From the NCBI RefSeq assembly GCF_002236105.1, contig NZ_NIWU01000002.1:620001-684000 (forward strand): DNA of 64,000 nucleotides. The letters run 5' to 3'. The notes below the pieces were generated by a model. The model saw nothing but the letters and a program-made list of their open reading frames with translations. It made no database searches and was not told the origin of the DNA. Below are positions 54,694 to 62,894 of the stretch, in pieces. The DNA is from Pseudomonas umsongensis (GTDB taxonomy: Bacteria > Pseudomonadota > Gammaproteobacteria > Pseudomonadales > Pseudomonadaceae). Each line of letters opens with the position of its first letter. Position 1 is the first letter of the stretch. The translations under genes and the position numbers were made by a program.

Positions 54694-56872
54694 CGCTGTA
54701 CGAATGCTTGCGCTGGTTGATTTCGTTCAGCACCGGTTGCAGTTCGGTCAAAGGTATCGGGCGGCTGAGCAGGTAGCCCTGGACGAAATCGCAGCCGTGG
54801 CATTCGAGAAACTGGTACTGCTCGAAGGTTTCTACGCCTTCGGTAACCACCTCCAGATGCAGGGTGTGGGCCATGACGATAATGGCCTGGACGATCTCCA
54901 TGTCCTGGGTGGATTTCGGAATGTCCTGGATGAATGAACGGTCGATCTTCAGCGTGTTCAGTGGTAAGCGCTTGAGGTAAGCCAGGGATGAATAACCGGT
55001 GCCGAAGTCATCGATCGACAACGAAACGCCGAGGGCGCGTATCTGCTGCAGCAGCACCAGCGTCTCGGCAATGTTGCCCATCAGAGCGCTTTCGGTGACC
55101 TCCAGCTCCAGTCGATGGGGCTCCACCCCGGCGCTGCGCAATGCCAGTGAGATTTCGTCGCTCAATTCTTCGCGTGCCAGGGTCAGGGGTGAGCAATTGA
55201 TGGCAATCTTCAAGTGCCCGCAGCCCTGGCGCGCCAGCTCGCCCAGGTCGGCGCAAGCCTTGCGCAGCACCCAGTTGTCCAGCTCGGTAATCAGCCCATT
55301 GGCCTCCGCTATGCCAATGAAGCGGTCCGGCGCGAGGAATCCGTGGACGGGGTGTTGCCAGCGGATCAACGCTTCGAGCTTGCTGACCTGGTCGGTCTTG
55401 AGGTCAAGGATCGGTTGGTAATAGAGCATCAGGCCGGTGTCTTCGCGCAGGGCGTGGCGCAACTCTTCCTCCATTTGCAGTTCGAGCATGGCGCGTGCCT
55501 TGAGGTTGGCACTGAAGAAATTCAGGCCATTACGGCCACCGTCCTTGGATTGATAGAGCGCCAGGTCGGCGTTTTTCAGCAGTTCTTCACAGGTCTTGCC
55601 GTCTTCGGGAAATACGCTGATGCCGATGCTGGTGGTCATGACCATGCGCCGCCCGGACAGCTCGATGGGTTCCTTCATTTTCAGCATGATGCGCTGGGCC
55701 ATCTGTCGCGCCTCATCACGGTCATGCAGGTCGATGAGAATGCAGAATTCGTCGCCGCCAAAACGTGCTACCACATCGTCATGACTGCGCACTGAACTTT
55801 TGATGTGCCGGGCGAGCACCTTGAGCAATTCATCGCCGGCATCGTGGCCGAGGCTGTCGTTGATACGCTTGAAATGGTCGATGTCGAGGAACAGGACGGC
55901 GAGCATGCCGCCTGCGTGAGTGCGCTCCAGGAGCTTTTCGGCGAAGAGCTGATTGAACCCGCGACGGTTGAGCAGATTGGTCAGGGCGTCATAGTGCGCC
56001 ACCTGTTGCAGGGACATCCGCGCCTGGTCCAGTTGGGTGAGTAGCGAATTCACCCGCAGCAGATCGCGATCCTTGTGCTGCAGCTTCTTGTCAGCCAATG
56101 CCGCACTGATGCAGCTGCCTATTATCAGGAGCGTCATGACGGCTACCGTCAGGCCCAATTGCAGATGGTTATTTTCGCCTGGCTGGGTTAACTGGCTGCC
56201 AGTTGGCAGGGCCAGGTCGAAGGCGGCCATGCCGGTGAAATGCAGGCTCATGATGCCTGCGCCCAGTACCAGGCTGGCGGCGCATTTGCGCAGTTGGTGA
56301 AAAATACCCAAGCCATTACGCAGGTAGCTCGCCAGCAGCAGTGCTGCCAGACTGGCTCCGATGGCGATCATGATCGAAAGGATGAACAGCCCCGGATGGT
56401 AGTAGGCCGTGGCTTGCGAGCGCATGGCGGCCATGCCCACGTAGTGCATGGTGGCGATGCCCAGGCCAATGATGATCGACGCCTTGCAGCATTGTCGAAA
56501 ATTCAGGGTAGGCAAGCTGAGGGTGTGCATCGCCAGCCACGACGCACACAGGGCGATCAGTAGCGACAAGAGTGTGATGGGCAAATGATAATGAACGTCG
56601 ATCGGCGCCTGGAACGCCAACATGCCAATGAAGTGCATGGCCCAGATTCCGCCGGCCAGGCATCCGGCGCCGATCCAGCGCCAGAGGCGTTGGGACGCTG
56701 GTTTTTGCGCATGATTGATCCGTTCGGCCATATCCAGCGTGGCAAAACAGCTGGCGCAGGCGACCAGATACGCCAGCAGCACCAGAAAAGGGTCATGTAC
56801 ACATTGGAGTATGACCTGTCCGCTTTCTGCTAGCTCTGTAGTGAAATGCAGACCAAGCCACTCCATTAGCAT
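54650..56872 (-). CDS. MHYT-GGDEF-EAL cyclic-di-GMP protein
   Basis: This membrane protein of about 740 residues has a seven-segment MHYT sensor (1-260) with three repeats: MHFIGM (79-84), MHYVGM (142-147) and LHFTGM (210-215), thought to bind copper and sense O2, CO or NO. A GGDEF domain (about 293-455; GGDEF at 372-376, intact) and an EAL domain (480-735; EALIRW at 500-505, DDFGTGYSSL, KIDRSFI) follow. It can in principle make and break c-di-GMP. The layout matches P. aeruginosa MucR (alginate control) and NbdA; the intact GGDEF favours MucR. The ATG at 56872 is chosen after a GGGAGA; a second ATG follows 6 bases later. Confidence 0.88.
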   Translation of the reverse strand: MLMEWLGLHFTTELAESGQVILQCVHDPFLVLLAYLVACASCFATLDMAERINHAQKPASQRLWRWIGAGCLAGGIWAMHFIGMLAFQAPIDVHYHLPITLLSLLIALCASWLAMHTLSLPTLNFRQCCKASIIIGLGIATMHYVGMAAMRSQATAYYHPGLFILSIMIAIGASLAALLLASYLRNGLGIFHQLRKCAASLVLGAGIMSLHFTGMAAFDLALPTGSQLTQPGENNHLQLGLTVAVMTLLIIGSCISAALADKKLQHKDRDLLRVNSLLTQLDQARMSLQQVAHYDALTNLLNRRGFNQLFAEKLLERTHAGGMLAVLFLDIDHFKRINDSLGHDAGDELLKVLARHIKSSVRSHDDVVARFGGDEFCILIDLHDRDEARQMAQRIMLKMKEPIELSGRRMVMTTSIGISVFPEDGKTCEELLKNADLALYQSKDGGRNGLNFFSANLKARAMLELQMEEELRHALREDTGLMLYYQPILDLKTDQVSKLEALIRWQHPVHGFLAPDRFIGIAEANGLITELDNWVLRKACADLGELARQGCGHLKIAINCSPLTLAREELSDEISLALRSAGVEPHRLELEVTESALMGNIAETLVLLQQIRALGVSLSIDDFGTGYSSLAYLKRLPLNTLKIDRSFIQDIPKSTQDMEIVQAIIVMAHTLHLEVVTEGVETFEQYQFLECHGCDFVQGYLLSRPIPLTELQPVLNEINQRKHSYSVRRLGLAHGTSALT

Positions 56873-57159
56873 GCCCCGTGTTTGTCTCCCTGCCGACGTT
56901 ATCAACGCTGGCGAATGTCTTGGAGTATAGAGGCCATGGATTGAACGCAAGCGATGGTGGCACATTGTCTACCAATGATTTTGGAATGGACCTTAGTTCG
57001 TTTGGAAATAAAATGTTGCCTGGGCCGCGTCTGTCCCCATGGGCGGGTATCAGCTTTACGAATAATTACAGACAGTCCCGGCCTGCCTGACTAGATTGCA
57101 GGTTCCGGGCTCGGATGCACTGGCAGTGAAGCCCCCATAACAATAAAAGAGACGGACCC

Positions 57160-58509
57160 ATGCAGAACTCGACCCAAGCGGCGAATGCCTGGCGCATTCT
57201 GTTCCTGCTGTTCCTGGCCAACCTGTTCAACTTCTTCGACCGCACGATCCCAGCCATCATCATTGAGCCGATCCGCATGGAGTGGCAGCTCAGCGACTTT
57301 CAACTGGGGATCATCGGTACTGCCTTCACTATTGTCTACGCGATCGCCGGCCTGCCACTGGGACGAATGGCCGATACCGGCTCGCGCAGCAAGTTAATGG
57401 GGTGGGGCCTGGCGGCTTGGAGCGGCCTGACCGCCGTCAACGGCATGGTCGGCAGCTTCTGGAGTTTCCTGATCGTGCGCATGGGCATCGGCATCGGTGA
57501 AGCCAGTTACGCACCGGCCGCCAACTCGCTGATCGGCGACTTGTTCCCGGCGCATCGCCGGGCGCGGGCCATGGGTATATTCATGCTCGGACTGCCGTTG
57601 GGCTTGTTGCTGGCGTTCTTCACCATCGGCGCGATGGTCAAGGCTTTCGACAGCTGGCGTGCTCCATTCTTTATTGCCGCAGTACCGGGACTGATCCTGG
57701 CGATCTTCATGTTTTTCATCAAGGAACCGAAACGCGGCGCGGCTGAAAGCGTGCAGGTGTCGCAGGAGAAGATTGATCGACCGATTCGCCGGGTGCTGGC
57801 GGTGCCGACATTCCTGTGGCTGGTAATGGCTGGACTTTGTTTCAACTTCGCCACCTATGCCTGTAACTCGTTCCTTGTGCCAATGCTGCAGCGTTATTTC
57901 CTGATGCCGTTGCAGGAGGCTGCGGTGGCGACCGGGGTGATCGTCGGCGTGACAGGGTTGTTCGGACTGACACTGGGCGGTTGGGTGGCGGACAAGATCC
58001 ACCAGCGCGTCGCCAACGGTCGCCTGCTGTTCGCCGCGTTCAGCCTGATCATTTCAACGCTGTGCACGGCGTGGGCGCTGCATTCTGGGCGAATAGAGAT
58101 CGGCGTATTCGTGGCGGTGTTCAGCCTGGGTTGGTTGTTTGCCTATAACTTTTATACCTGCGTCTACACGGCGATTCAGGACGTGGTCGAGCCGCGGTTG
58201 CGGGCGACGGCCATGGCGCTGTTCTTTGCCGGGTTGTACTTGCTGGGTGGTGGTCTTGGACCGGTCGTGGTGGGCGCGTTGTCCGATCACTTTGCCCACA
58301 CGGCGATGCTCTCGGCCGGTGCCGGGCAGATGACCGAGGCGTTCAAGGCGGTCGGCCTGCATGACGCGATGTACCTGATTCCGGTGGCGCTGTTTTTCAC
58401 CATGGTGTTTCTGGTGTTGGCGTCGCGGTGTTTTGTGAAAGATGCCAAGCGGATGAAGGACGGGTTGGTGGCGGTGGTTGAGCCGGTGGGTTCTGCGGCG
58501 ACTGCGTAG
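57160..58509 (+). CDS. MFS transporter (Spinster-type)
   Basis: This 449-residue inner-membrane transporter has twelve predicted segments. LFNFFDRTIPAIIIEPIRME and GIIGTAFTIVYAIAGLPLGR, then MADTGSRSKLMGWGLAAWS (the loop 2-3 motif), are typical of the Spinster group. GIGIGEASYAPAANSLIGDL is the second-half equivalent. AGAGACGG precedes the ATG. The substrate is unknown; relatives move organic acids or lipids. Confidence 0.88.
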   Translation: MQNSTQAANAWRILFLLFLANLFNFFDRTIPAIIIEPIRMEWQLSDFQLGIIGTAFTIVYAIAGLPLGRMADTGSRSKLMGWGLAAWSGLTAVNGMVGSFWSFLIVRMGIGIGEASYAPAANSLIGDLFPAHRRARAMGIFMLGLPLGLLLAFFTIGAMVKAFDSWRAPFFIAAVPGLILAIFMFFIKEPKRGAAESVQVSQEKIDRPIRRVLAVPTFLWLVMAGLCFNFATYACNSFLVPMLQRYFLMPLQEAAVATGVIVGVTGLFGLTLGGWVADKIHQRVANGRLLFAAFSLIISTLCTAWALHSGRIEIGVFVAVFSLGWLFAYNFYTCVYTAIQDVVEPRLRATAMALFFAGLYLLGGGLGPVVVGALSDHFAHTAMLSAGAGQMTEAFKAVGLHDAMYLIPVALFFTMVFLVLASRCFVKDAKRMKDGLVAVVEPVGSAATA

Positions 58510-58520
58510 CCACTTGCGTT

Positions 58521-58633
58521 GATCGCTCCCACGCGCAGCAAAGGAATGCAGCCCGGGACGCTTCGCGTCCCTTTCGAGAGCTGGAACGCGGAGCGTCCCT
58601 TGAGGTATTCCCACGCAGAGCGTGGGAACGATC
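58521..58633. repeat. Composite palindrome, 'gatcgttcccacgc' family
   Basis: GATCGCTCCCACGC on the left and GCGTGGGAACGATC on the right enclose GGGACGCTTCGCGTCCC and GGAACGCGGAGCGTCC units. Second copy of the composite at 14208. Confidence 0.85.
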
Positions 58634-58659
58634 AGGCCCGCATCGCTGCGGGCCTGATC
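58630..58659. terminator. Hairpin between the convergent MFS and rapA genes
   Basis: GATCAGGCCCGCA and TGCGGGCCTGATC form a perfect 13-base stem with a TCGC loop. There is no T tract, so it may act with the adjacent repeat or with Rho. Confidence 0.55.
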
Positions 58660-58684
58660 GTTCAAGCGGTGGAGCAGGGGGGGC

Positions 58685-61531
58685 TTAACCCGCCACCAAC
58701 ACCCGGATCGCTTCCAGTCGCAGCGCAGCCTTGTCGAGCATCGCCAGGCCTTGTTCGCGTTGCTTGCGCAAGGCAACCAGTTCGCTGTCACGAACGGTCG
58801 GGTTGACCGCTTGCAGCGCGGTCAGGCGTGCCAGTTCTTCTTCGGTATCGGCGGCCAGGCGGCGTTGCGCCTCTGCCACACGTTCGGCGTGACGTGGGTA
58901 GATCTTGTCCTCGCCAGCGTTGATCCGTGGCGTCAACTGATCGCGCTGGGCCTGGATGAACTTGTTGGCGCTGGCGCGCGGCACGCTTTCCAGTTGATCG
59001 TTCAAGGTCTCGAACGACACCCGGGCCGACAGGTCGTTGCCATTGGCATCGAGCAGGCAGCGCAGGGCGGCCGGCGGCAGGTAGCGGCCCAGTTGCAGTG
59101 AGCGCGGGGCAACCACTTCACTGACGTAGAGCAGTTCCAGCAACACGGTGCCAGGTTTCAGCGCCTTGTTCTTGATCAGCGCCACGGCGGTGTTGCCCAT
59201 GGAGCCGGACAGCACCAGGTCCATGCCGCCCTGGACCATCGGGTGCTCCCAGGTGATGAACTGCATGTCTTCGCGAGACAGCGCCTGGTTGCGGTCGTAG
59301 GTGATGGTCACGCCTTCGTCGTCGCCCAGCGGGAAACTGGCGTCGAGCATTTTTTCGCTCGGCTTGAGGATCAGGGCGTTTTCCGAATGGTCTTCGCTGT
59401 CGATGCCAAATGCATCGAACAGGGTTTCCATGTAGATCGGCAGGGCGAACTGGTCGTCTTGCTCAAGAATCGCTTCGACCAGCGCATCGCCTTCGCCAGC
59501 ACCACCGGAATTGAGTTCCAGCAAGCGGTCACGGCCAGTGTGCAGTTCGGCTTCCAGGCGCTCGCGCTCGGCACGGGCTTCGTCGATCAGCGCTTGCCAC
59601 TCGCCATCGTCGGCTTCTTCGAGCAGCGGCAGCAGGCGCGGGCCAAACTGATGCTGCAGGGCGTTGCCGGTCGGGCAGGTATTGAGGAACGCGTTCAGGG
59701 CTTCGTGGTACCACTGGAACAGGCGCTCTTGCGGGCTGGTTTCCAGGTACGGCACGTGCAGTTCGATCGTGTGCTTCTGGCCGATCCGGTCCAGACGGCC
59801 GATACGTTGTTCAAGCAGGTCCGGGTGCGATGGCAGATCGAACAGCACCAGGTGATGGGAGAACTGGAAGTTGCGGCCTTCACTGCCGATTTCCGAGCAG
59901 ATCAGCACTTGCGCGCCAAACTCTTCGTCGGCGAAGTAGGCGGCGGCGCGGTCCCGCTCGAGGATGTTCATGCCCTCGTGGAACACCGTGGCCGGGATGC
60001 CGGAACGCACGCGCAACGCGTCTTCCAGGTCCATGGCGGTTTCGGCATGGGCGCAGATCACCAGCACCTTGGTGCGCTTGAGCATTTTCAACTGGTCGAT
60101 CAGCCACTCGACACGCGGGTCGAATTTCCACCAGCGCTCTTCTTCGCTAGCGTCCGGCTGGGCCTGGAAGCTGACTTCCGGGTACAGCTCGGCGTGATCG
60201 CCCAGTGGCAGTTCAAGGTATTCGTCCGGGCACGGCAGCGGGTAAGGATGCAGTTTGCGCTCCGGGAAACCCTGGACCGCCGCTCGGGTATTACGGAACA
60301 GCACGCGGCCGGTGCCGTGGCGGTCCAGCAGTTCGCGCACCAGGCGGGCGCTGGCTTCGGTGTCGCCATCGTTGACGGCGGTCAGCAGGGCTTCGCCTTC
60401 GTTACCGAGGAAGCCGTGAATTGTTTCATGGGCTTTCGGCGACAGGCGACCTTTTTCCAGCAGTTCCTGAACGGCCTCGGCCACCGGGCGATAGTTTTCG
60501 CTCTCGGCGCGGAAGGCGGCCAGGTCGTGGAAGCGGTTCGGATCGAGCAGGCGCAAACGCGCGAAGTGACTGTCCTGGCCCAACTGTTCCGGGGTTGCGG
60601 TCAACAGCAAGACGCCCGGGATCGTTTCAGCAAGTTGCTCGACCAGAGAGTATTCAGGGCTGACCTGATCTTCGTGCCACACCAGGTGATGTGCTTCGTC
60701 GACCACCAGCAAGTCCCAACCGGCTGCGAACAGCGCGTCCTGGGCTTTCTCGTCGTCGACCAACCACTCCAGGGCCACCAGGGCGAGCTGGGTGTCCTCG
60801 AACGGGTTGGAGGCATCGCTTTCGATGAAGCGTTCTTCGTCGAACAGCGCGACCTGCAGGTTGAAGCGACGGCGCATCTCTACCAGCCACTGGTGCTGGA
60901 GGTTTTCCGGTACCAGGATCAGCACGCGATTGGCGCGGCCCGAGAGCAATTGGCGATGGATCACCAGGCCGGCTTCAATGGTTTTGCCCAGGCCTACTTC
61001 GTCTGCCAGCAACACCCGTGGCGCAATCCGGTCGGCCACTTCGCGGGCGATGTGCAGCTGGTGCGCGATCGGTTGCGCACGCACGCCACCCAGGCCCCAC
61101 AGCGACGACTGCAGTTGGCGGCTGGTGTGTTCCAGAGTGTGATAGCGCAGGGCGAACCAGGCCAGGGGGTCGATCTGCCCGGCGAACAGACGGTCGCTGG
61201 CGAGACGGAACTGGATGAAGTTCGACAGTTGGGTTTCCGGCAGGGTGACTACTTCGTTCTGCGCGTTGAGGCCGTGGTAGACCAGCAGGCCATCGATGTC
61301 GTCGACTTCGCGAACGGTCAGTTTCCAGCCTTCGAAGTGAGTGATGGTGTCACCCGGCGAAAACCGTACACGTGTGAGGGGCGCATTCCGTAGCGCGTAC
61401 TGGCGAGTGTCGCCAGTGGCCGGGTAGAGCACGGTCAGCAAGCGGCCGTCCTGTGCCAGAACGGTGCCCAAACCCAGCTCCGCTTCGCTGTCACTGATCC
61501 AGCGTTGCCCCGGTTGATACTGCTGCGCCAT
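58685..61531 (-). CDS. rapA: RNA polymerase-associated ATPase RapA
   Basis: This 948-residue SWI/SNF-family ATPase recycles stalled RNA polymerase. The Tudor-like N-terminus opens [20 protein letters not shown]. The helicase core has [17 protein letters not shown] (Walker A) and [10 protein letters not shown] (DEAH), and the second lobe has [19 protein letters not shown] (motif VI). Length fits E. coli RapA (968). The long C-terminal region is typical. A hairpin and repeat follow its stop. Confidence 0.96.
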   Translation of the reverse strand: MAQQYQPGQRWISDSEAELGLGTVLAQDGRLLTVLYPATGDTRQYALRNAPLTRVRFSPGDTITHFEGWKLTVREVDDIDGLLVYHGLNAQNEVVTLPETQLSNFIQFRLASDRLFAGQIDPLAWFALRYHTLEHTSRQLQSSLWGLGGVRAQPIAHQLHIAREVADRIAPRVLLADEVGLGKTIEAGLVIHRQLLSGRANRVLILVPENLQHQWLVEMRRRFNLQVALFDEERFIESDASNPFEDTQLALVALEWLVDDEKAQDALFAAGWDLLVVDEAHHLVWHEDQVSPEYSLVEQLAETIPGVLLLTATPEQLGQDSHFARLRLLDPNRFHDLAAFRAESENYRPVAEAVQELLEKGRLSPKAHETIHGFLGNEGEALLTAVNDGDTEASARLVRELLDRHGTGRVLFRNTRAAVQGFPERKLHPYPLPCPDEYLELPLGDHAELYPEVSFQAQPDASEEERWWKFDPRVEWLIDQLKMLKRTKVLVICAHAETAMDLEDALRVRSGIPATVFHEGMNILERDRAAAYFADEEFGAQVLICSEIGSEGRNFQFSHHLVLFDLPSHPDLLEQRIGRLDRIGQKHTIELHVPYLETSPQERLFQWYHEALNAFLNTCPTGNALQHQFGPRLLPLLEEADDGEWQALIDEARAERERLEAELHTGRDRLLELNSGGAGEGDALVEAILEQDDQFALPIYMETLFDAFGIDSEDHSENALILKPSEKMLDASFPLGDDEGVTITYDRNQALSREDMQFITWEHPMVQGGMDLVLSGSMGNTAVALIKNKALKPGTVLLELLYVSEVVAPRSLQLGRYLPPAALRCLLDANGNDLSARVSFETLNDQLESVPRASANKFIQAQRDQLTPRINAGEDKIYPRHAERVAEAQRRLAADTEEELARLTALQAVNPTVRDSELVALRKQREQGLAMLDKAALRLEAIRVLVAG

Positions 61532-61763
61532 GCTGCCTGACTCCCACCTTGAAAAAGCGGGCTATCTTAACGGAATCAGGTCTCCAGACCAAAGGAATAC
61601 CTGTGCGGGAACTGCCTTGGGCTACGATCCTTTGATCTTGCCAGGCTGAAGAAATCGTAGCCTGTGGCAGTTCTTGTCGTGCCGATAGACACACAGTTTG
61701 CGACCGATGGCTCAAGTCGCCGTCGCCGCGGCCGACAGCCTGCAGACAGGAGACCGAAAAAAT

Positions 61764-62105
61764 ATGCTGCAACCGATGCTCCCCTTGAGTGCCGTGCCGA
61801 TCACTTCCCAGCACGACCCGGTCCGCCCGCGCCCGGACATCGCGCCCGTCGTGCCGATGCAGGAAAGCGCCAGCGACAGCACCATCGACCTGCAACATCG
61901 TGATCCAGAAGAGGCCGCCCTGCTGCTGCGCGAGGAGCAGCGGCGCAAGCAAGAGCAGCAAAGGCGCCGCCGTGAGGCCGATGAAGACCCTGAGGCGCAC
62001 CTGGCGATCCCGGGTAACGAACTCAATGCCGACAACACCGTGCCGGTGGCCCCGTTGATGGAAGGCCAGCCTCGCCAGGGACTGTGGGTCGATATCGAGA
62101 TTTGA
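61764..62105 (+). CDS. Conserved hypothetical protein, Gln/Arg-rich coil
   Basis: This 113-residue hydrophilic protein has a Pro-rich start (LPLSAVPITSQHDPVRPRPD), then a charged helix rich in Arg and Gln (EEAALLLREEQRRKQEQQRR), and an acidic end closing GLWVDIEI. It is probably largely disordered or coiled coil. AGGAGACC precedes the ATG; residues upstream in frame are not part of the gene. It diverges from rapA. I do not recognise its function. Confidence 0.7.
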   Translation: MLQPMLPLSAVPITSQHDPVRPRPDIAPVVPMQESASDSTIDLQHRDPEEAALLLREEQRRKQEQQRRRREADEDPEAHLAIPGNELNADNTVPVAPLMEGQPRQGLWVDIEI

Positions 62106-62204
62106 GCCGGTGGCTGGTCAGCGCCGTCGCCAGACCGCATTATTGGCACAATCCCGCCGATACCTGCGGCAATTGAATTTCATTTCAAGCGATGCACTGA
62201 CGCC

Positions 62205-62366
62205 ATGAGCCAAGATGACAAGCTGATCGACCTTAATGCCGAACGCGCCAAGCGTGTCCACGATCTCAACGACAAGCGCCTGAATGAAGTGCGCCAGGCG
62301 TTCGAGCAGGCCATGCCGTTGGGCAAGGCGAAGAAAAAGCCGAAGAACAAACCGAAAAAGCGTTGA
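62205..62366 (+). CDS. Small basic hypothetical protein (53 residues)
   Basis: The frame begins MSQDDKLIDLNAERAKRVHD, is helical in the middle (DKRLNEVRQAFEQAMPLGK) and ends in a Lys/Pro-rich tail (KKKPKNKPKKR). Coding sense is supported by its fit with neighbours, a terminator 5 bases after the stop, and pseudomonad-like codon use. The tail could bind nucleic acid. No name is recognised, and the ribosome-binding site is weak. Confidence 0.65.
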   Translation: MSQDDKLIDLNAERAKRVHDLNDKRLNEVRQAFEQAMPLGKAKKKPKNKPKKR

Positions 62367-62371
62367 ATCCC

Positions 62372-62400
62372 CCTGCATCGATTGATGCAGGTCAGTTTTT
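62372..62400 (+). terminator. Terminator after the small basic gene
   Basis: CCTGCATC and GATGCAGG form an 8-base stem with a GATT loop, followed by TCAG and a T tract. Confidence 0.75.
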
Positions 62401-62430
62401 CCCTCCTTCTATGCCCGGTCCCGGGCAACA

Positions 62431-62444
62431 TTGATCCCGGTCAA
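62431..62444 (+). promoter_or_regulatory. ANR/FNR-type box upstream of ccoM-like gene
   Basis: TTGATCCCGGTCAA matches the ANR/FNR consensus TTGAT-N4-ATCAA with one change (G for A in the right arm). It lies 66 bases before the ATG at 62510. With the usual class II spacing (centre at -41.5) transcription would begin near 62479, giving a leader of about 30 bases. Confidence 0.72.
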
Positions 62445-62509
62445 TATTCTCTCCTGCCCAAATGGTTACCTTGGCTCCATCGCAACAGGGCAACTGCAGG
62501 AGACGCGTC

Positions 62510-62626
62510 ATGTTTTTCGACAACGTGGTGATCGCCGGAGTGCTGACCGTCAGCCTCATGTTGGTGTTTTTTGCAGGGTTCGGATTCTTTATCTGGAAAG
62601 ACTCGCACAAGCGCAAAAAGCCGTAG
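62510..62626 (+). CDS. ccoM: CcoM-like small subunit of cbb3 oxidase
   Basis: This 38-residue protein, MFFDNVVIAGVLTVSLMLVF then FAGFGFFIWKDSHKRKKP, has one membrane helix with a short basic tail. It matches, from memory, the P. stutzeri CcoM subunit of cytochrome cbb3 oxidase found with the Cco subunits in the crystal structure. GCAGGAGAC lies before the ATG. The upstream ANR-type box fits, since cbb3 genes respond to low oxygen. The cco genes themselves are not in the window. A terminator follows at 62662. Confidence 0.75.
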   Translation: MFFDNVVIAGVLTVSLMLVFFAGFGFFIWKDSHKRKKP

Positions 62627-62661
62627 GTCTTTCTGGATGCAATGAGCACGCAAGGCATTTT

Positions 62662-62687
62662 GGGCAACTTCGGTTGCCCTTTTTTTT
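62662..62687 (+). terminator. Terminator after the ccoM-like gene
   Basis: GGGCAAC-TTCG-GTTGCCC with eight T residues, 35 bases after the stop. The TTCG tetraloop gives a very stable hairpin. Confidence 0.92.
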
Positions 62688-62719
62688 GTCTGCGATTCCT
62701 GTCGAGACGTAGCAAGCCC

Positions 62720-62813
62720 AATGTGGGAGCGAGCCTGCTCGCGAAGACGGAGGTCGTCGCAATGAAAATGGCGACAGGTTAGTCGCTTTCGCGAGCAGGC
62801 TCGCTCCCACATT
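62720..62813. repeat. Paired REP-type palindrome
   Basis: AATGTGGGAGCGAGCCTGCTC and its complement flank about 45 bases. Same family as the element at 2083. Confidence 0.9.
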
Positions 62814-62844
62814 GGAACAGTGGTGATTGAATGAAAGCGGTAAT

Positions 62845-62880
62845 AAAAAAGGCGCGGTCCTCACGGAGCGCGCCTTTTTT
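62845..62880 (-). terminator. Terminator of the phosphate transporter gene
   Basis: AAAAAAGGCGCG and CGCGCCTTTTTT form a 12-base stem. On the minus strand it lies 14 bases after the transporter's stop and runs into T residues; it can work on both strands. Confidence 0.9.
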
Positions 62881-62894
62881 CGTACGACTGCGTA

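Noticed and set aside
2083..62813. The recurring short repeats as a CRISPR array
   Set aside because: Copies are spread over 60 kb, mostly as inverted pairs, with no regular spacers and no cas genes. They are REP-type palindromes.
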